Below, in pieces: positions 29,905 through 39,671 of a DNA stretch of 64,000 nucleotides. Positions within the stretch are counted from its first letter, which is position 1. The number at the start of each line of letters is the position of its first letter. The stretch comes from Buttiauxella gaviniae ATCC 51604 (GTDB lineage Bacteria; Pseudomonadota; Gammaproteobacteria; Enterobacterales; Enterobacteriaceae), in NCBI RefSeq assembly GCF_001654835.1, contig NZ_LXEP01000005.1, positions 19,471 through 83,470 of the forward strand, given 5' to 3'. The notes under the pieces are model-generated. The model was given only the letters and a program-made list of their open reading frames with translations, was not told where the DNA came from and made no database searches. Both the position numbers and the translations under genes were made by a program.

Positions 29905-32073
29905 TTACTTAGCATCAGATTTATATTCGTACTCGTAGTAACCGTAATCTTCGTACCCTGCCGCACGGCGGAAGATGGAGTTGAGGATCACACCACGCAC
30001 GGTGACGCCATTTTGTTCAAAGCGGCTGAGGCTGGTTTCGACCTCTTTGAGCGTATTTACCGCGTAGCGCGCCACCATCAGCGTGGTGCCCGCATGGCGA
30101 CCCACAACAGCGGCGTCGGTAACGGCGAGAATCGGCGGGGTATCAATCAACACCAGGTCATAGCTTTTGCTTGCCCATGCGATAAGTTCCGCAAAGCGTT
30201 CGCTCATCAATAACTCAGAAGGGTTGGACGGCACTACACCGCGCGGCACTAGGTCAAAATTGGGTACGGAGGTTTTTTGCGCACAGCGGGTAATTTCTGC
30301 CTGGCCTGAGAGCACTTCTGCCAGACCGTTGTTGTTGGTGGTGCCTAGTAGTTCGTGGGTATAACCTTTGCGCATATCGCAGTCGATTAGCAGAACACGC
30401 TTATTGGTCTGGCTAATCACGGCAGCCAGGTTGGCACAAACAAACGTTTTACCAATCGACGGGCTAACACCTGTCAGCATCAGGACGTTATTGGATGCCT
30501 GCATCATGGCGAAATGAAGGCTGGTACGCAGGCTGCGAATCGCTTCAATGGCCAGATCCGTCGGATTCCCCACCGCCAGTAGTTGGCTTTGCTTATTGCG
30601 CTTCGCCGCTTTAACACTGCGCACCGTGGCGTTGTCGCGGGATTTCTGCCATTCAGAAAGTGGGATGCTGGCGTACACACCAATCCCGGCCTCTTCAAGT
30701 ACCGCAGGACTTTCGATGCCACGGTTAAACAAGGAGCGTAATAGCACGCCCATGATGGACGACATTAGGCCAAGAATAATGCTGCCGAGAATAATCAGGG
30801 CACGCTGCGGTTTCACCATGCCTGGTTGAGCAATGGCCGCATCGACGATACGCACATCACCCACGGTACTGGCTTCGGTGATTTTCAACTCTTGCTGCTT
30901 GTTCAACAGCTGCATGTATACCTGTTGACCAGACTCGACATCACGCGTTAAACGCACGATTTCTTGCTGCGTTTTCGGCATCGCGGTAACACGCCCGTTC
31001 AGCCGCGCTTTTTCATCGAGCAACGTCTGACGTTTTTCCAGCAGCGTGCGATAAGCCGGGTGAACCTTGGTATAGAGTTTGGAAATCTCCGCCTCTTTGA
31101 AGGTCAATTCATTGAGCTGCGCATCAATGTTCACCATGGTGTCGAGCACGGATTTGGCTTCCAGTGACAGGTCAACCGAGTCTTGCTGTTGGCGATAGGC
31201 ATTCAGTTTATTTTCGGCAGCATCGAGGCGGCTGCGGACTTCCGGCAACTGCTGCGCTAAGAATTGCAGGCTTTTGGCCGCTTCTTCCGATTTACGCTGC
31301 ACGTTCTGCGCCAGGTAGTTACGCGTAATGCTGTCGAGGATAGTGCGGATTTGGTCTTTGTCTTCGCCGGTATAAGAGAGGCTTAACACGCCGGTATCTT
31401 TGCCGTTTTCAGCCACCGTTAGGTTGCCCTGAAGCTGATTGATCATGCCAAGCGTTGAGTATTTATTAACGGTAAAGGTATCGCCAACTTGCGCTTTAAT
31501 GGCGCTCACTAACATGGTGATGCCGCCCTGACTCAGTGGCTGACCCACCTGCCCTTTGGCGCTAAAACCGTTGTCGTTAGTCAGCAAATACTGTGTTGGA
31601 CTAACCACTTCCACGGTAAATACATTTTTGGCCTGCCCTGCCGGGAGGTTAAAAGTATCAACAACAACGGTATCGTTCTGGCGGCCTTGCAGCCTGTCCC
31701 AGCCCGCGCCTAATAACCAGAAGCTGTTTTTATCGACTGAAATATCCAGGTTAAGATCGTCGACCGTTTTACCCAATACCAGGCGCGACTGAATCAGCTG
31801 CATCTCGGCAGCGGAAGCAGGCGGCTTGTTAGATAGCGCGGAACTGATGTCGTTGACCAGAGAATTACCGGCGTTTTGTTCGATTTGCACCAGTGCATCG
31901 GCTTTATAAATTGGCGTGGCAAACATGGCATATATGGTGGCAAGTATCGCAAAGATGGCGGTGATCCCCAGAACCCACCAACGGGCTTCAAGGACCGTTC
32001 CGAACAATCGGCCAATATCGATTTCGTCATTGCCCTCAGTCGGGGCGCTCGAACGGCGTGCTTTTTCTGTCAT
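29905..32073 (-). CDS. wzc: Colanic acid tyrosine autokinase / chain-length regulator Wzc
   Basis: A 722-residue inner-membrane BY-kinase. The N-terminal Wzz-like domain has a first membrane helix near residues 32-52 and a periplasmic coiled-coil part, and a second helix lies near 425-445. The kinase has Walker A GVSPSIGKTF (535-544, Lys542), Walker A' VLLIDCDMR, Walker B LVLIDTPP (about 641-648) and a C-terminal tyrosine cluster YEDYGYYEYEY (707-717). Cycles of phosphorylation and Wzb-catalysed dephosphorylation control polymerisation and export with Wza. It starts 2 bp after wzb. Confidence 0.96.
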   Translation of the reverse strand: MTEKARRSSAPTEGNDEIDIGRLFGTVLEARWWVLGITAIFAILATIYAMFATPIYKADALVQIEQNAGNSLVNDISSALSNKPPASAAEMQLIQSRLVLGKTVDDLNLDISVDKNSFWLLGAGWDRLQGRQNDTVVVDTFNLPAGQAKNVFTVEVVSPTQYLLTNDNGFSAKGQVGQPLSQGGITMLVSAIKAQVGDTFTVNKYSTLGMINQLQGNLTVAENGKDTGVLSLSYTGEDKDQIRTILDSITRNYLAQNVQRKSEEAAKSLQFLAQQLPEVRSRLDAAENKLNAYRQQQDSVDLSLEAKSVLDTMVNIDAQLNELTFKEAEISKLYTKVHPAYRTLLEKRQTLLDEKARLNGRVTAMPKTQQEIVRLTRDVESGQQVYMQLLNKQQELKITEASTVGDVRIVDAAIAQPGMVKPQRALIILGSIILGLMSSIMGVLLRSLFNRGIESPAVLEEAGIGVYASIPLSEWQKSRDNATVRSVKAAKRNKQSQLLAVGNPTDLAIEAIRSLRTSLHFAMMQASNNVLMLTGVSPSIGKTFVCANLAAVISQTNKRVLLIDCDMRKGYTHELLGTTNNNGLAEVLSGQAEITRCAQKTSVPNFDLVPRGVVPSNPSELLMSERFAELIAWASKSYDLVLIDTPPILAVTDAAVVGRHAGTTLMVARYAVNTLKEVETSLSRFEQNGVTVRGVILNSIFRRAAGYEDYGYYEYEYKSDAK

Positions 32074-32075
32074 TG

Positions 32076-32519
32076 TTATCCCTGATGAGCGTTGAGTGCG
32101 TTAGCCCATTTTTGGGCGTTCTGGTCCAGAAGACCGTAAACCGCTTCAAAAGCGTCGTGGCTTTTGCGATACGGATCGGGAATTTCCCGTTCCGCATCCC
32201 AGTGACCAAACAGCATCACTTTGCCGCGCATCTCTGGAGCCATTTCGCAAAGTGCGGAGATATGGCGTTTTTCCATGGCGAGGATCAGGTCGTATTCGCG
32301 GCACATTTTGCCGGAAACCTGTTTTGCGCAGTGCCCCTCAAGGGAGAGGTTATGCTGTTCGGCAACACGAATGGCACCAGCATCAGCCCCCTTCCCGACC
32401 AAAGCCCCCAGCCCCGCCGAAGTCACAGTCAGCTCCGGGTGATAGCTTTTGAGTAACCGCTCAGCGGTTGGGGAACGGCAAATATTCCCCACACAGACAA
32501 CCAAAATTTTGTTGAACAT
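32076..32519 (-). CDS. wzb: Low-molecular-weight protein-tyrosine phosphatase Wzb
   Basis: A 147-residue cytoplasmic phosphatase. The catalytic loop CVGNICRS (Cys9, Arg15; CX5R) and the general-acid motif IPDPYRKS are intact. It removes phosphate from the Wzc tyrosine cluster. It lies between wza (6 bp upstream) and wzc (2 bp downstream), the standard order. Confidence 0.96.
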   Translation of the reverse strand: MFNKILVVCVGNICRSPTAERLLKSYHPELTVTSAGLGALVGKGADAGAIRVAEQHNLSLEGHCAKQVSGKMCREYDLILAMEKRHISALCEMAPEMRGKVMLFGHWDAEREIPDPYRKSHDAFEAVYGLLDQNAQKWANALNAHQG

Positions 32520-32525
32520 AGCGCG

Positions 32526-33659
32526 TTACCAGGTATGGATATCTTTGGCGGTGTCCGTCATATAACGAACGCCACTGATCGTCGGCAGCAGTTGGTTGAT
32601 CAGACGATTCCAACGCGTGACAGGTGCTGTGGTCACATACACCACATCGTAAGGTTGCAACTGGAATTCGGTGCCCATCACCAGCGACGTCGCATCCGAC
32701 ATATCGAGCTGATAAATGTTGGCGATTTTGCCGCCCTGCTTCTCTTTGATTGGGCGAATCACGAAGATGCCGCTGGCATTGGAAGCCGTCATATCCAGAC
32801 CTTCGGCCTGACCCAGCGCTTCGGTCAGCGTCATTCCGCTAAAGTCCATTTTCAGGGTGGTTTGTTTCTTCACTTCACCCATCACGAACACTTTCAGATC
32901 GTCATTGCGCGGCACGAATAAAATGTCACCGGGATAAAGCAGATGGTTCTGGCTCAGGTCGCCGTTTTGCATCAGCGCTTGCAGGGAAATCCGTTTTTCC
33001 TGGCCGTTGTGCGTCAGCACCACATTGCGCCAGTCAGCGGCATCAGTCAGACCGCCTGCGGCATTGATAGCATCGAGAATAGTGAGCGGTACGTTGGTAA
33101 TGGCCTGCTGGCCAGATTTATTCACCTGACCTGAGACATAGGCTTTTTGCGAGCGGAAGCCAGCGATATTAACGTCCACCTGCGGGTCAGCGATGTACGT
33201 CGCAAGGCGGCCGGTAATATCACTGCGGATTTCAGACAAGGTTTTACCCGCGACTTTTACTTTGCCGACATACGGATAAAACATGGTGCCATCTGACTGT
33301 ACCCAGTTACCCGCATCGCTTGAGCTACGGTATTGGCCTGCTGGAGTGGTAAGTTCTGGGTGATCCCAGACCGTGACATTAAGAACATCTCCTGGCCCCA
33401 CACGGTATTGGTAGGCGGAGATCTCCTGGTCGAGAGACATATTTGGCTGTGCGACCGCCGGACGTACACGTAATTGCTCAACCAGACGCGGCGTTAACGG
33501 ATACACGTTGACCATGCGGTCCAGATCAAAATCTGAATCCTGTTGCTTGATAACGTCTTTCCCCATCGTAGACATATTGCTACCGGGGAGTACTGTGCAA
33601 CCACTCACAAGGGCTACTGACACCAATAAAGGCATCAATTTAAGTTTGTATTTAATCAT
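32526..33659 (-). CDS. wza: Outer-membrane polysaccharide export lipoprotein Wza
   Basis: A 377-residue lipoprotein with signal peptide and lipobox LVSGC (Cys21). The polysaccharide export domain begins at about residue 85 ([19 protein letters not shown]). SLBB-type repeats ([20 protein letters not shown] and [14 protein letters not shown]) follow, and the C-terminal amphipathic helix of the outer-membrane barrel ([19 protein letters not shown]) is present. It forms the octameric channel exporting colanic acid. It is the first gene of the operon, after a leader of about 190 nt from the ops element. Confidence 0.96.
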   Translation of the reverse strand: MIKYKLKLMPLLVSVALVSGCTVLPGSNMSTMGKDVIKQQDSDFDLDRMVNVYPLTPRLVEQLRVRPAVAQPNMSLDQEISAYQYRVGPGDVLNVTVWDHPELTTPAGQYRSSSDAGNWVQSDGTMFYPYVGKVKVAGKTLSEIRSDITGRLATYIADPQVDVNIAGFRSQKAYVSGQVNKSGQQAITNVPLTILDAINAAGGLTDAADWRNVVLTHNGQEKRISLQALMQNGDLSQNHLLYPGDILFVPRNDDLKVFVMGEVKKQTTLKMDFSGMTLTEALGQAEGLDMTASNASGIFVIRPIKEKQGGKIANIYQLDMSDATSLVMGTEFQLQPYDVVYVTTAPVTRWNRLINQLLPTISGVRYMTDTAKDIHTW

Positions 33660-33847
33660 TGAGTATTTATCACTATGGCAGAGTAATTATCCTGATCGAA
33701 TAAAATAAGTGGCTCGTTAGGCTTATCAGTGAGATATAAAATTGGCCCCAAATGTAGATCTAACTAAATGGCATAATTCCTAAAAAGCACTTATTTAGAC
33801 ATCATGATGGCGACAGAATAACCGAGGCTTATTCTCTTGCCTTCGGG

Positions 33848-33870
33848 CATGCTACCGCCCCTGGCTTACA
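33848..33870 (-). promoter_or_regulatory. ops / partial JUMPstart element in the wza leader
   Basis: On the minus strand the segment reads TGTAAGCCAGGGGCGGTAGC then ATG, including a perfect ops sequence GGCGGTAGCATG at 33848-33859. Upstream of it the JUMPstart consensus degenerates, unlike the well conserved element before rfbB. It suggests that RfaH also acts on the wca operon. It lies 189 nt before the wza start. Confidence 0.85.
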
Positions 33871-34118
33871 GTCACCAACCTACTGAAAAAAGACAATTTA
33901 TAAGAAGTAACGATTCCAGAAAGTAAAACCAAAGAATAATTCTCTGGAGATAAGCCCTATGGCACCAGGTTAAATATCACAGCTTCAGCGAATATAAAAA
34001 ATACATCTAATATCAGACACCGATATCGATTGTTACAGCTAACCCTATATCAGGCAAGGTTCCACCGAACCAGACAGGGACTTTTAAGAATAATATTAAC
34101 GGCACATTTACACACGTT

Positions 34119-34132
34119 TAGGAATTTCTTTA
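34119..34132 (-). promoter_or_regulatory. RcsAB box upstream of wza
   Basis: On the minus strand the 14-mer TAAAGAAATTCCTA matches the RcsAB consensus TaAGaatatTCctA and is nearly identical to the site I recall upstream of E. coli wza. It should mediate activation of colanic acid synthesis by the Rcs envelope-stress phosphorelay. It lies about 460 bp before the wza start. The 734-bp region between wza and yegH also holds the ops element; I could not fix the promoter hexamers. Confidence 0.8.
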
Positions 34133-34393
34133 TATTGACAGAATATTAATAAGTGATAAGTCACAATGTGATATACAGATATATCTCATGTGAATTTCAT
34201 TATAATAAGAACCACTGAACCATTATTAAAAAATAATTAATAATTTACCTTAGTGATTAAATGGAATTAACAGGCAATATTTAACATTTAAAGGGCAACA
34301 TGATTTATCCCACCCTGCGGCATTGCAATTTCCCGCGCGGTTAACCATCCTTTAAGTGTGACGTTTGTCATCTAACAAGAGGTGCATTAAGGC

Positions 34394-35974
34394 ATGGAAT
34401 GGATTGCCGACCCCTCAATCTGGGCCGGATTGATAACGTTAGTCGTTATTGAACTGGTCCTCGGTATCGATAACCTGGTGTTTATCGCTATCCTTGCCGA
34501 AAAGCTCCCCCCTTCTCAACGCGACAAAGCACGCGTTACCGGGCTCATTCTTGCCATGTTGATGCGCTTACTGTTGCTGGCCTCCATTTCATGGCTGGTC
34601 ACGTTGACACGGCCACTATTCAGCGTGGGCGAACTCGGGTTCAGCGCCCGTGATCTGATCATGCTCTTTGGTGGGTTATTCCTTTTATTTAAGGCGACCG
34701 TTGAGCTCAATGAGCGGCTTGAGGGTAAAGATAGCGAAAACCACACGCAGCGGCGCGGTGCACGGTTCTGGCCCGTGGTCGCACAAATCGTCATTCTGGA
34801 TGCGGTGTTTTCTCTCGACTCGGTGATTACCGCCGTGGGTATGGTCGACCATCTGCCCGTGATGATGGCGGCGGTGATTATAGCAATTTGCCTGATGTTG
34901 CTTGCCAGTAAAGCACTCACGCGCTTCGTGAATAACCATCCTACTATTGTGATTCTGTGCCTGAGTTTCCTGCTGATGATAGGTTTTAGCCTGGTCGCAG
35001 ATGGCTTTGGCTACCATATCCCGAAAGGCTATTTATACGCTGCTATCGGGTTCTCGGTGATGATTGAAAGTTTAAACCAGCTGGCAATATTCAACCGCCG
35101 CCGCTTTCTATCTGCCGATCAATCGTTGCGCCAACGCACCGCCGAAGCCGTGCTGCGTTTGTTGAATGGTAAGAAGGAAGAGGCTGAACTGGATGCTCAA
35201 ACTGCATCGCTGATTGCTGACCACGCCCGGCAAGATGAGATATTTGAGCCACAAGAGCGGCTGATGATTGAACGAGTGCTTAATCTCAACCAGCGCACGG
35301 TGAGCAGCATCATGACATCACGTCACGATGTCGAACACATTAAACTGGCCGACCCGGAAGAACAAATACGAGCCTTGCTTGATAAGAACCAGCATACACG
35401 CGTGGTAATAACTGGTGAGAGCGATGAGATTCTGGGCGTAGTACACGTCATTGATTTGCTCCAGCAGTCACTCAAAGGCGAACCGCTCAACCTCGAAGTG
35501 TTAATTCGCCAACCACTTGTCTTCCCTGAGACACTGCCTTTATTGGCCGCACTCGAGCAGTTCCGCAACGCCAGAACCCACTTTGCCTTTGTGGTAGATG
35601 AATTTGGCTCGGTCGAAGGTGTGGTGACATTGAGTGATGTGATGGAAACCATTGCCGGTAACTTGCCAAATGAAGCTGAAGAGATAGACGCACGCCATGA
35701 TATTCAGAAAAATCCTGATGGGACGTGGACCGCAAACGGTCATATGCCGCTCGAAGACTTAGTGCAGTATGTGCCAATACCACTGGATGACAAACGTAAC
35801 TATCACACGATTGCTGGGCTGCTGATGGAGGCGTTACAACATATTCCGGTAACTGGAGAAGCTGTTCAGGTAGGGGATTTTCTGTTGCGGACATTGCAGG
35901 TGGAAAGCCATCGCGTACAGAAGGTGCAAATTGTGCCGAAGACCCGCGACGATGAGATGGATTTTGAGGTGTGA
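34394..35974 (+). CDS. yegH: YegH, TerC-family membrane protein with CBS and CorC/HlyC domains
   Basis: A 526-residue protein. The N-terminal TerC-like membrane domain has about seven helices (residues 10-230), with [20 protein letters not shown] and [20 protein letters not shown] carrying the conserved acidic residues. A pair of CBS domains (about 295-420, starting [20 protein letters not shown]) and a C-terminal CorC/HlyC transporter-associated domain (about 440-520) follow. Metal or ion transport is inferred from the family; the substrate is unknown. It is transcribed divergently from wza, as in E. coli, and converges on asmA. Confidence 0.93.
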   Translation: MEWIADPSIWAGLITLVVIELVLGIDNLVFIAILAEKLPPSQRDKARVTGLILAMLMRLLLLASISWLVTLTRPLFSVGELGFSARDLIMLFGGLFLLFKATVELNERLEGKDSENHTQRRGARFWPVVAQIVILDAVFSLDSVITAVGMVDHLPVMMAAVIIAICLMLLASKALTRFVNNHPTIVILCLSFLLMIGFSLVADGFGYHIPKGYLYAAIGFSVMIESLNQLAIFNRRRFLSADQSLRQRTAEAVLRLLNGKKEEAELDAQTASLIADHARQDEIFEPQERLMIERVLNLNQRTVSSIMTSRHDVEHIKLADPEEQIRALLDKNQHTRVVITGESDEILGVVHVIDLLQQSLKGEPLNLEVLIRQPLVFPETLPLLAALEQFRNARTHFAFVVDEFGSVEGVVTLSDVMETIAGNLPNEAEEIDARHDIQKNPDGTWTANGHMPLEDLVQYVPIPLDDKRNYHTIAGLLMEALQHIPVTGEAVQVGDFLLRTLQVESHRVQKVQIVPKTRDDEMDFEV

Positions 35975-35987
35975 TTTAAATAAAAAA

Positions 35988-36061
35988 GTCGGATGTCGCT
36001 GCGCTAATCCAACCTACGAAATACAGTATTTGTAGGAGAGATTAGCGCAGCAACATCCGAC
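35988..36061. repeat. REP/BIME inverted pair between yegH and asmA
   Basis: GTCGGATGTCGCTGCGCTAA at 35988 recurs as its near-complement TTAGCGCAGCAACATCCGAC ending at 36061, with about 34 bp between. It would fold into a long hairpin on either strand and lies between two convergent genes, where it probably serves as a bidirectional terminator or mRNA stabiliser. It belongs to the same family as the unit at 25257. Confidence 0.85.
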
Positions 36062-36072
36062 GATTAAAATGA

Positions 36073-37917
36073 CTAAAGCTTATCTAGCAAATCTTTAACG
36101 TCTTTCGCTTTGCTGCTGTCTTTATGCTTGCCCAGCCAGTCATTCAGGCGACGTTTTGCTTCACTCTGCAACTGCTTACGCAGTACCTGGTCCACTTGCA
36201 AAGAGTAATTCAACTTCTGCCATGGCCCATAAACTCGCAGCGGGATTGGGGTGGTTTTCAGCACCTCAATCAACTTGCTATCCCCTTTCCAACCGTCAAC
36301 TACGGTGACATCAAAGCGGGTATCGCACTGCTGCTTAACAAGATCAAGAGTCCCCGCGCCTGTCAGCGCCAACATGGAGGATGCGCCAACCATTTTCTTG
36401 AGGGATAACTCGCCATTATCGAGACTTGCCTGCGCTGAAAAATTATCCAACATGGTGACATTGTCATAATTTTCCTGGGCCTGAACATCATCATTGCTGC
36501 GGGTTACTGCTTGCTGTATTAGCTGTTGGAAGTTCATACCCTGCATTGTGGTATGTAGCATCGTTATGCTCGCATCCCCTTGCCAGCTACGACGGAAAGA
36601 TTCGGCATTGAGTCTGTCACCGCTGAACTCCCCTTCCATTGATAGCAATCCAGACAACGCGATTGGATAGTTAAACGCAGTCAGAATCGGCCCAATTTCT
36701 ATATCTTCAACTTTTGGGCTAAATGATAGTTGCGGCTGACTCTGGCGTGCATCAAGCTCGCCCGGGAATGACATACTCCCTTTGCCAAATTTCCCCATCA
36801 GTTCAGAAACCGTTAGCAAGCCATAATTGTTGGTTATTGCCGCTTGAACATCGGTGAAATCCAGCCCTCGCCACACCACACTCGACGCGGCAATATTAAC
36901 CTGGGCAGTAAAATCGCGCAGACTCTGATAGTTGGTCTCTTCGACCCCGGAAGCAATGATCGGACGTGGTAGCGCACTTTGCTGCTGTGCCTGTTGCTGC
37001 ACGTTGACATTCGTCACTGAGTTGCCAGCAACCAGGCCATCCAGATTCAATTTACTTGAGCGTAAATCGATTACCCACTGAGTTTTGTCTTCCAGCACAG
37101 CACTGGCATTACCTTGCAAGTCGCTATCATTGGCAGTCAGTTGCAGCTGATTAAGTTCAAGACGGCGCTGTGGTTCAAGCCAACGTCCAGCAAAGGTTCC
37201 ACTGCCCGTAACCCCTTTAGCAGGAAGGTCTGCACCTTGAAGTTGGTAATCGAGTTTGGAGATATTGGCACTGAGTTGCTGCGGATAATTGCTGGCATCA
37301 AGATCAGCCACCAATGACAAGGTCAAATCACGTTGGTCACGATTAATACGGCTGCTCAGTTCAATGTGCGCTTGTTTCCGCTCATTCTGCTCCATTTGCA
37401 GATTGATATTGCGCACCGTAATTTGTTCGTCATCAGCATGCTGGAAAACCAGCACGCTGTCGGCAACTTTTAGTTTAGCTATGTCAAAAGACCAACCGCT
37501 GTCTTCATCAGGTGGAGGCGTGGGGGATGACGGCCCGACAGGGGCATCTTTGGCACGGCGCTCTTCTGTCTGGGGAGTGAGTTGAATTACTGCACCTTTC
37601 AACATCACCTGGTGAACCTTAAGCTGATGAGAAAGCAGAGGTAATAAGGCAACATCCAGGCGCATATTGTCGGCTCGTACCAAGGGCTGACTAGCACCTG
37701 GTGCGGTCAATGACATACGTCCTGATAAAATACTAAGTTGTGGCCAGACGTGCCAACGCAGCGGCCCGTCTAAATCCAGTTGATAGCCACTGCGAGCTTC
37801 AACCTGGCCTACCATATATGCACGAAAATCATTGGGGTTAACCAATAACACCAACGCAGAAAGGCCGGCAACCAGCACAACCAGCAAAATCATCAGCGTG
37901 GTAAGTAATCGTCTCAT
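36073..37917 (-). CDS. asmA: AsmA, outer-membrane assembly / AsmA-like lipid-transfer family protein
   Basis: A 614-residue protein anchored in the inner membrane by an N-terminal helix (RLLTTLMILLVVLVAGLSALVLL, residues about 3-25) with most of the chain in the periplasm. The AsmA domain begins VNPNDFRAYMVGQVEARSGY; the C-terminal half repeats the family beta-strand pattern and ends in a basic, lysine-rich tail. Family members are linked to phospholipid transport to the outer membrane and to LPS levels. I chose ATG 37917, giving the usual length and a normal membrane anchor. The longer frame would begin inside dcd. It is 22 bp after dcd. Confidence 0.94.
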   Translation of the reverse strand: MRRLLTTLMILLVVLVAGLSALVLLVNPNDFRAYMVGQVEARSGYQLDLDGPLRWHVWPQLSILSGRMSLTAPGASQPLVRADNMRLDVALLPLLSHQLKVHQVMLKGAVIQLTPQTEERRAKDAPVGPSSPTPPPDEDSGWSFDIAKLKVADSVLVFQHADDEQITVRNINLQMEQNERKQAHIELSSRINRDQRDLTLSLVADLDASNYPQQLSANISKLDYQLQGADLPAKGVTGSGTFAGRWLEPQRRLELNQLQLTANDSDLQGNASAVLEDKTQWVIDLRSSKLNLDGLVAGNSVTNVNVQQQAQQQSALPRPIIASGVEETNYQSLRDFTAQVNIAASSVVWRGLDFTDVQAAITNNYGLLTVSELMGKFGKGSMSFPGELDARQSQPQLSFSPKVEDIEIGPILTAFNYPIALSGLLSMEGEFSGDRLNAESFRRSWQGDASITMLHTTMQGMNFQQLIQQAVTRSNDDVQAQENYDNVTMLDNFSAQASLDNGELSLKKMVGASSMLALTGAGTLDLVKQQCDTRFDVTVVDGWKGDSKLIEVLKTTPIPLRVYGPWQKLNYSLQVDQVLRKQLQSEAKRRLNDWLGKHKDSSKAKDVKDLLDKL

Positions 37918-37939
37918 ACAATCCCCATAGAGATGCAAC

Positions 37940-38521
37940 TCAGTCCTTATCAATACGACTCGCCACAGCCCCTTGCTGATCGCGATATTTCGCGTCCTGG
38001 CGACTGTTGTAAGGGCGTGCGGCAGGGCCTGAAAGCGGTTCAAAACTCAAAGCGCCAATCATCATACCAGGGCGCAGGGCTAAAGGCAGCTTACCGGAAT
38101 TATAGAACTCCAGAACAATGCAGCCATGCCAGCCTGGATCGATACGGTGTGCGGTTACATGGACCATCAGACCCAAACGCGCCAAAGATGAACGACCGTC
38201 TAACCAGCCGACTAAATCAGCGGGTATCGTTACGGACTCAAGCGTTACCGCTAAAGCCAGTTCTCCAGGGTGTAAATAGAATGCTTCGCCTTCATTGAGG
38301 ACGATTTCGTCGCTCATAACGCGTTCCAGAGCTTCGGTCACTTCATCTTTTGGACCGCTTAAATCTATAAACGGTGCCGTATGGCCGCTGAAAGTACGGA
38401 ATTTGTTCCCCAAACGCACATCGACAGTAGCACCGCTAATGCGTTCAACTGGCGGACGAGGGGTAATCGTTAAGCGCCCGTCATCGAGCCAGGCTTCTAT
38501 ATCGCGGTCACACAAACGCAT
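37940..38521 (-). CDS. dcd: dCTP deaminase
   Basis: A 193-residue enzyme that deaminates dCTP to dUTP, the main route to dTTP in enteric bacteria. Family motifs are [29 protein letters not shown], the active-site [13 protein letters not shown] and [20 protein letters not shown]. Full length. It lies between udk (152 bp upstream) and asmA (22 bp downstream), all on the minus strand. Confidence 0.97.
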   Translation of the reverse strand: MRLCDRDIEAWLDDGRLTITPRPPVERISGATVDVRLGNKFRTFSGHTAPFIDLSGPKDEVTEALERVMSDEIVLNEGEAFYLHPGELALAVTLESVTIPADLVGWLDGRSSLARLGLMVHVTAHRIDPGWHGCIVLEFYNSGKLPLALRPGMMIGALSFEPLSGPAARPYNSRQDAKYRDQQGAVASRIDKD

Positions 38522-38673
38522 CAGTGATGCTCCTTATCTCAAGCTCAGTTTTGTTTACCCTGCCACAGCGGGGCTAAGATAGCCACGCTACGAAGGGTAA
38601 ATACCGGGATTTCATTACGTTTTTGCGAGCGAATAAGTAGAACTCGTCCGCGAAAGGCTGTTATGTCTGAAGA

Positions 38674-39315
38674 TTACTCAAAGAACTGACTGATTTTTGC
38701 CTTGAGGATATCAATGGCGATACGGTTTTTACCCCCGCGCGGCACGATAATATCGGCATACTGCTTGGAAGGTTCTATGAATTGTAAAAACATAGGGCGA
38801 ACGGTTTTCTGATACTGGGCCATCACAGAGTCCATTGAACGGCCACGTTCATTAACATCGCGTTTCATACGGCGCATCAGGCAAATATCCAGCGGCGTAT
38901 CAACAAAAATGGAGAAGTTCATCTCTTCGCGCAGACGGGCATCCGTCAGCAACAAAATCCCTTCCAGAATGATGACTTTCTTCGGCATTAAATGAACAGA
39001 GTTACCGGTACGGGTATGTTCAACATAGCTATAGACAGGCAGCTCAATAGGGTTACCTGATTTGAGCATTTGTAAATGCTGAAACAGCAAGTTGTGATCC
39101 ATCGCGTTTGGATGGTCGTAGTTGGTCTTAACTCGTTCTTCCATCGAAAGATGGCTTTGGTCTTTGTAGTAACTGTCTTCTGGAATGACACCAATGTGTT
39201 CATCACCAACTTGATCGCGCAGTTCGCGATACAGCGTGCTGGCAATAAGACTTTTTCCTGAAGCCGACGCACCGGCTATCCCGATGATGACGCATTGATG
39301 GGACTTGTCAGTCAT
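38674..39315 (-). CDS. udk: Uridine kinase
   Basis: A 213-residue P-loop kinase that phosphorylates uridine and cytidine using GTP or ATP, in pyrimidine salvage. Walker A is [14 protein letters not shown] (residues about 12-25). [39 protein letters not shown] and [13 protein letters not shown] (lid) are all present. Length is normal. It begins the udk-dcd-asmA run and is transcribed divergently from dgcE across a 356-bp gap. Confidence 0.97.
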   Translation of the reverse strand: MTDKSHQCVIIGIAGASASGKSLIASTLYRELRDQVGDEHIGVIPEDSYYKDQSHLSMEERVKTNYDHPNAMDHNLLFQHLQMLKSGNPIELPVYSYVEHTRTGNSVHLMPKKVIILEGILLLTDARLREEMNFSIFVDTPLDICLMRRMKRDVNERGRSMDSVMAQYQKTVRPMFLQFIEPSKQYADIIVPRGGKNRIAIDILKAKISQFFE

Positions 39316-39671
39316 GTTGTAACGAGCCTTGTTGACTTAAATGTTGAGGAAGGGCGACGCAAAAGACGTCAAACGCGGCAATTATAGGGAGATCCGCCCG
39401 CTGATACCAGAGTAATGCACACGCGAGGGTGATTTTAACTGGCTGGTAACAGGTAGATGGAAGCCAATCAATAACCACTGCATAAGAATGGTTATTAACG
39501 AATGGTAAAAATAAGTATGTCAAATAACACTTTTTATTACTTCTTGATGTTAAATTATGACCGACCTGCATAGGAATTGTAAATTGTTTGTACTAGCATA
39601 AAACCGAAACTTATCTTTTTATTTGCATCCGGGCATGGCACCTGGCGGCACGCCTTAACGGATTTGCGGTC
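39316..39671. other. Intergenic region between divergent udk and dgcE (356 bp)
   Basis: This stretch contains no credible gene on either strand. It must hold the promoters for udk (minus) and dgcE (plus). It is AT-rich in the middle, with several candidate hexamers near 39575-39600 (TTGTAAATTGTTTGTACTAG, then CATAAA), but I could not choose one with confidence. Confidence 0.5.
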
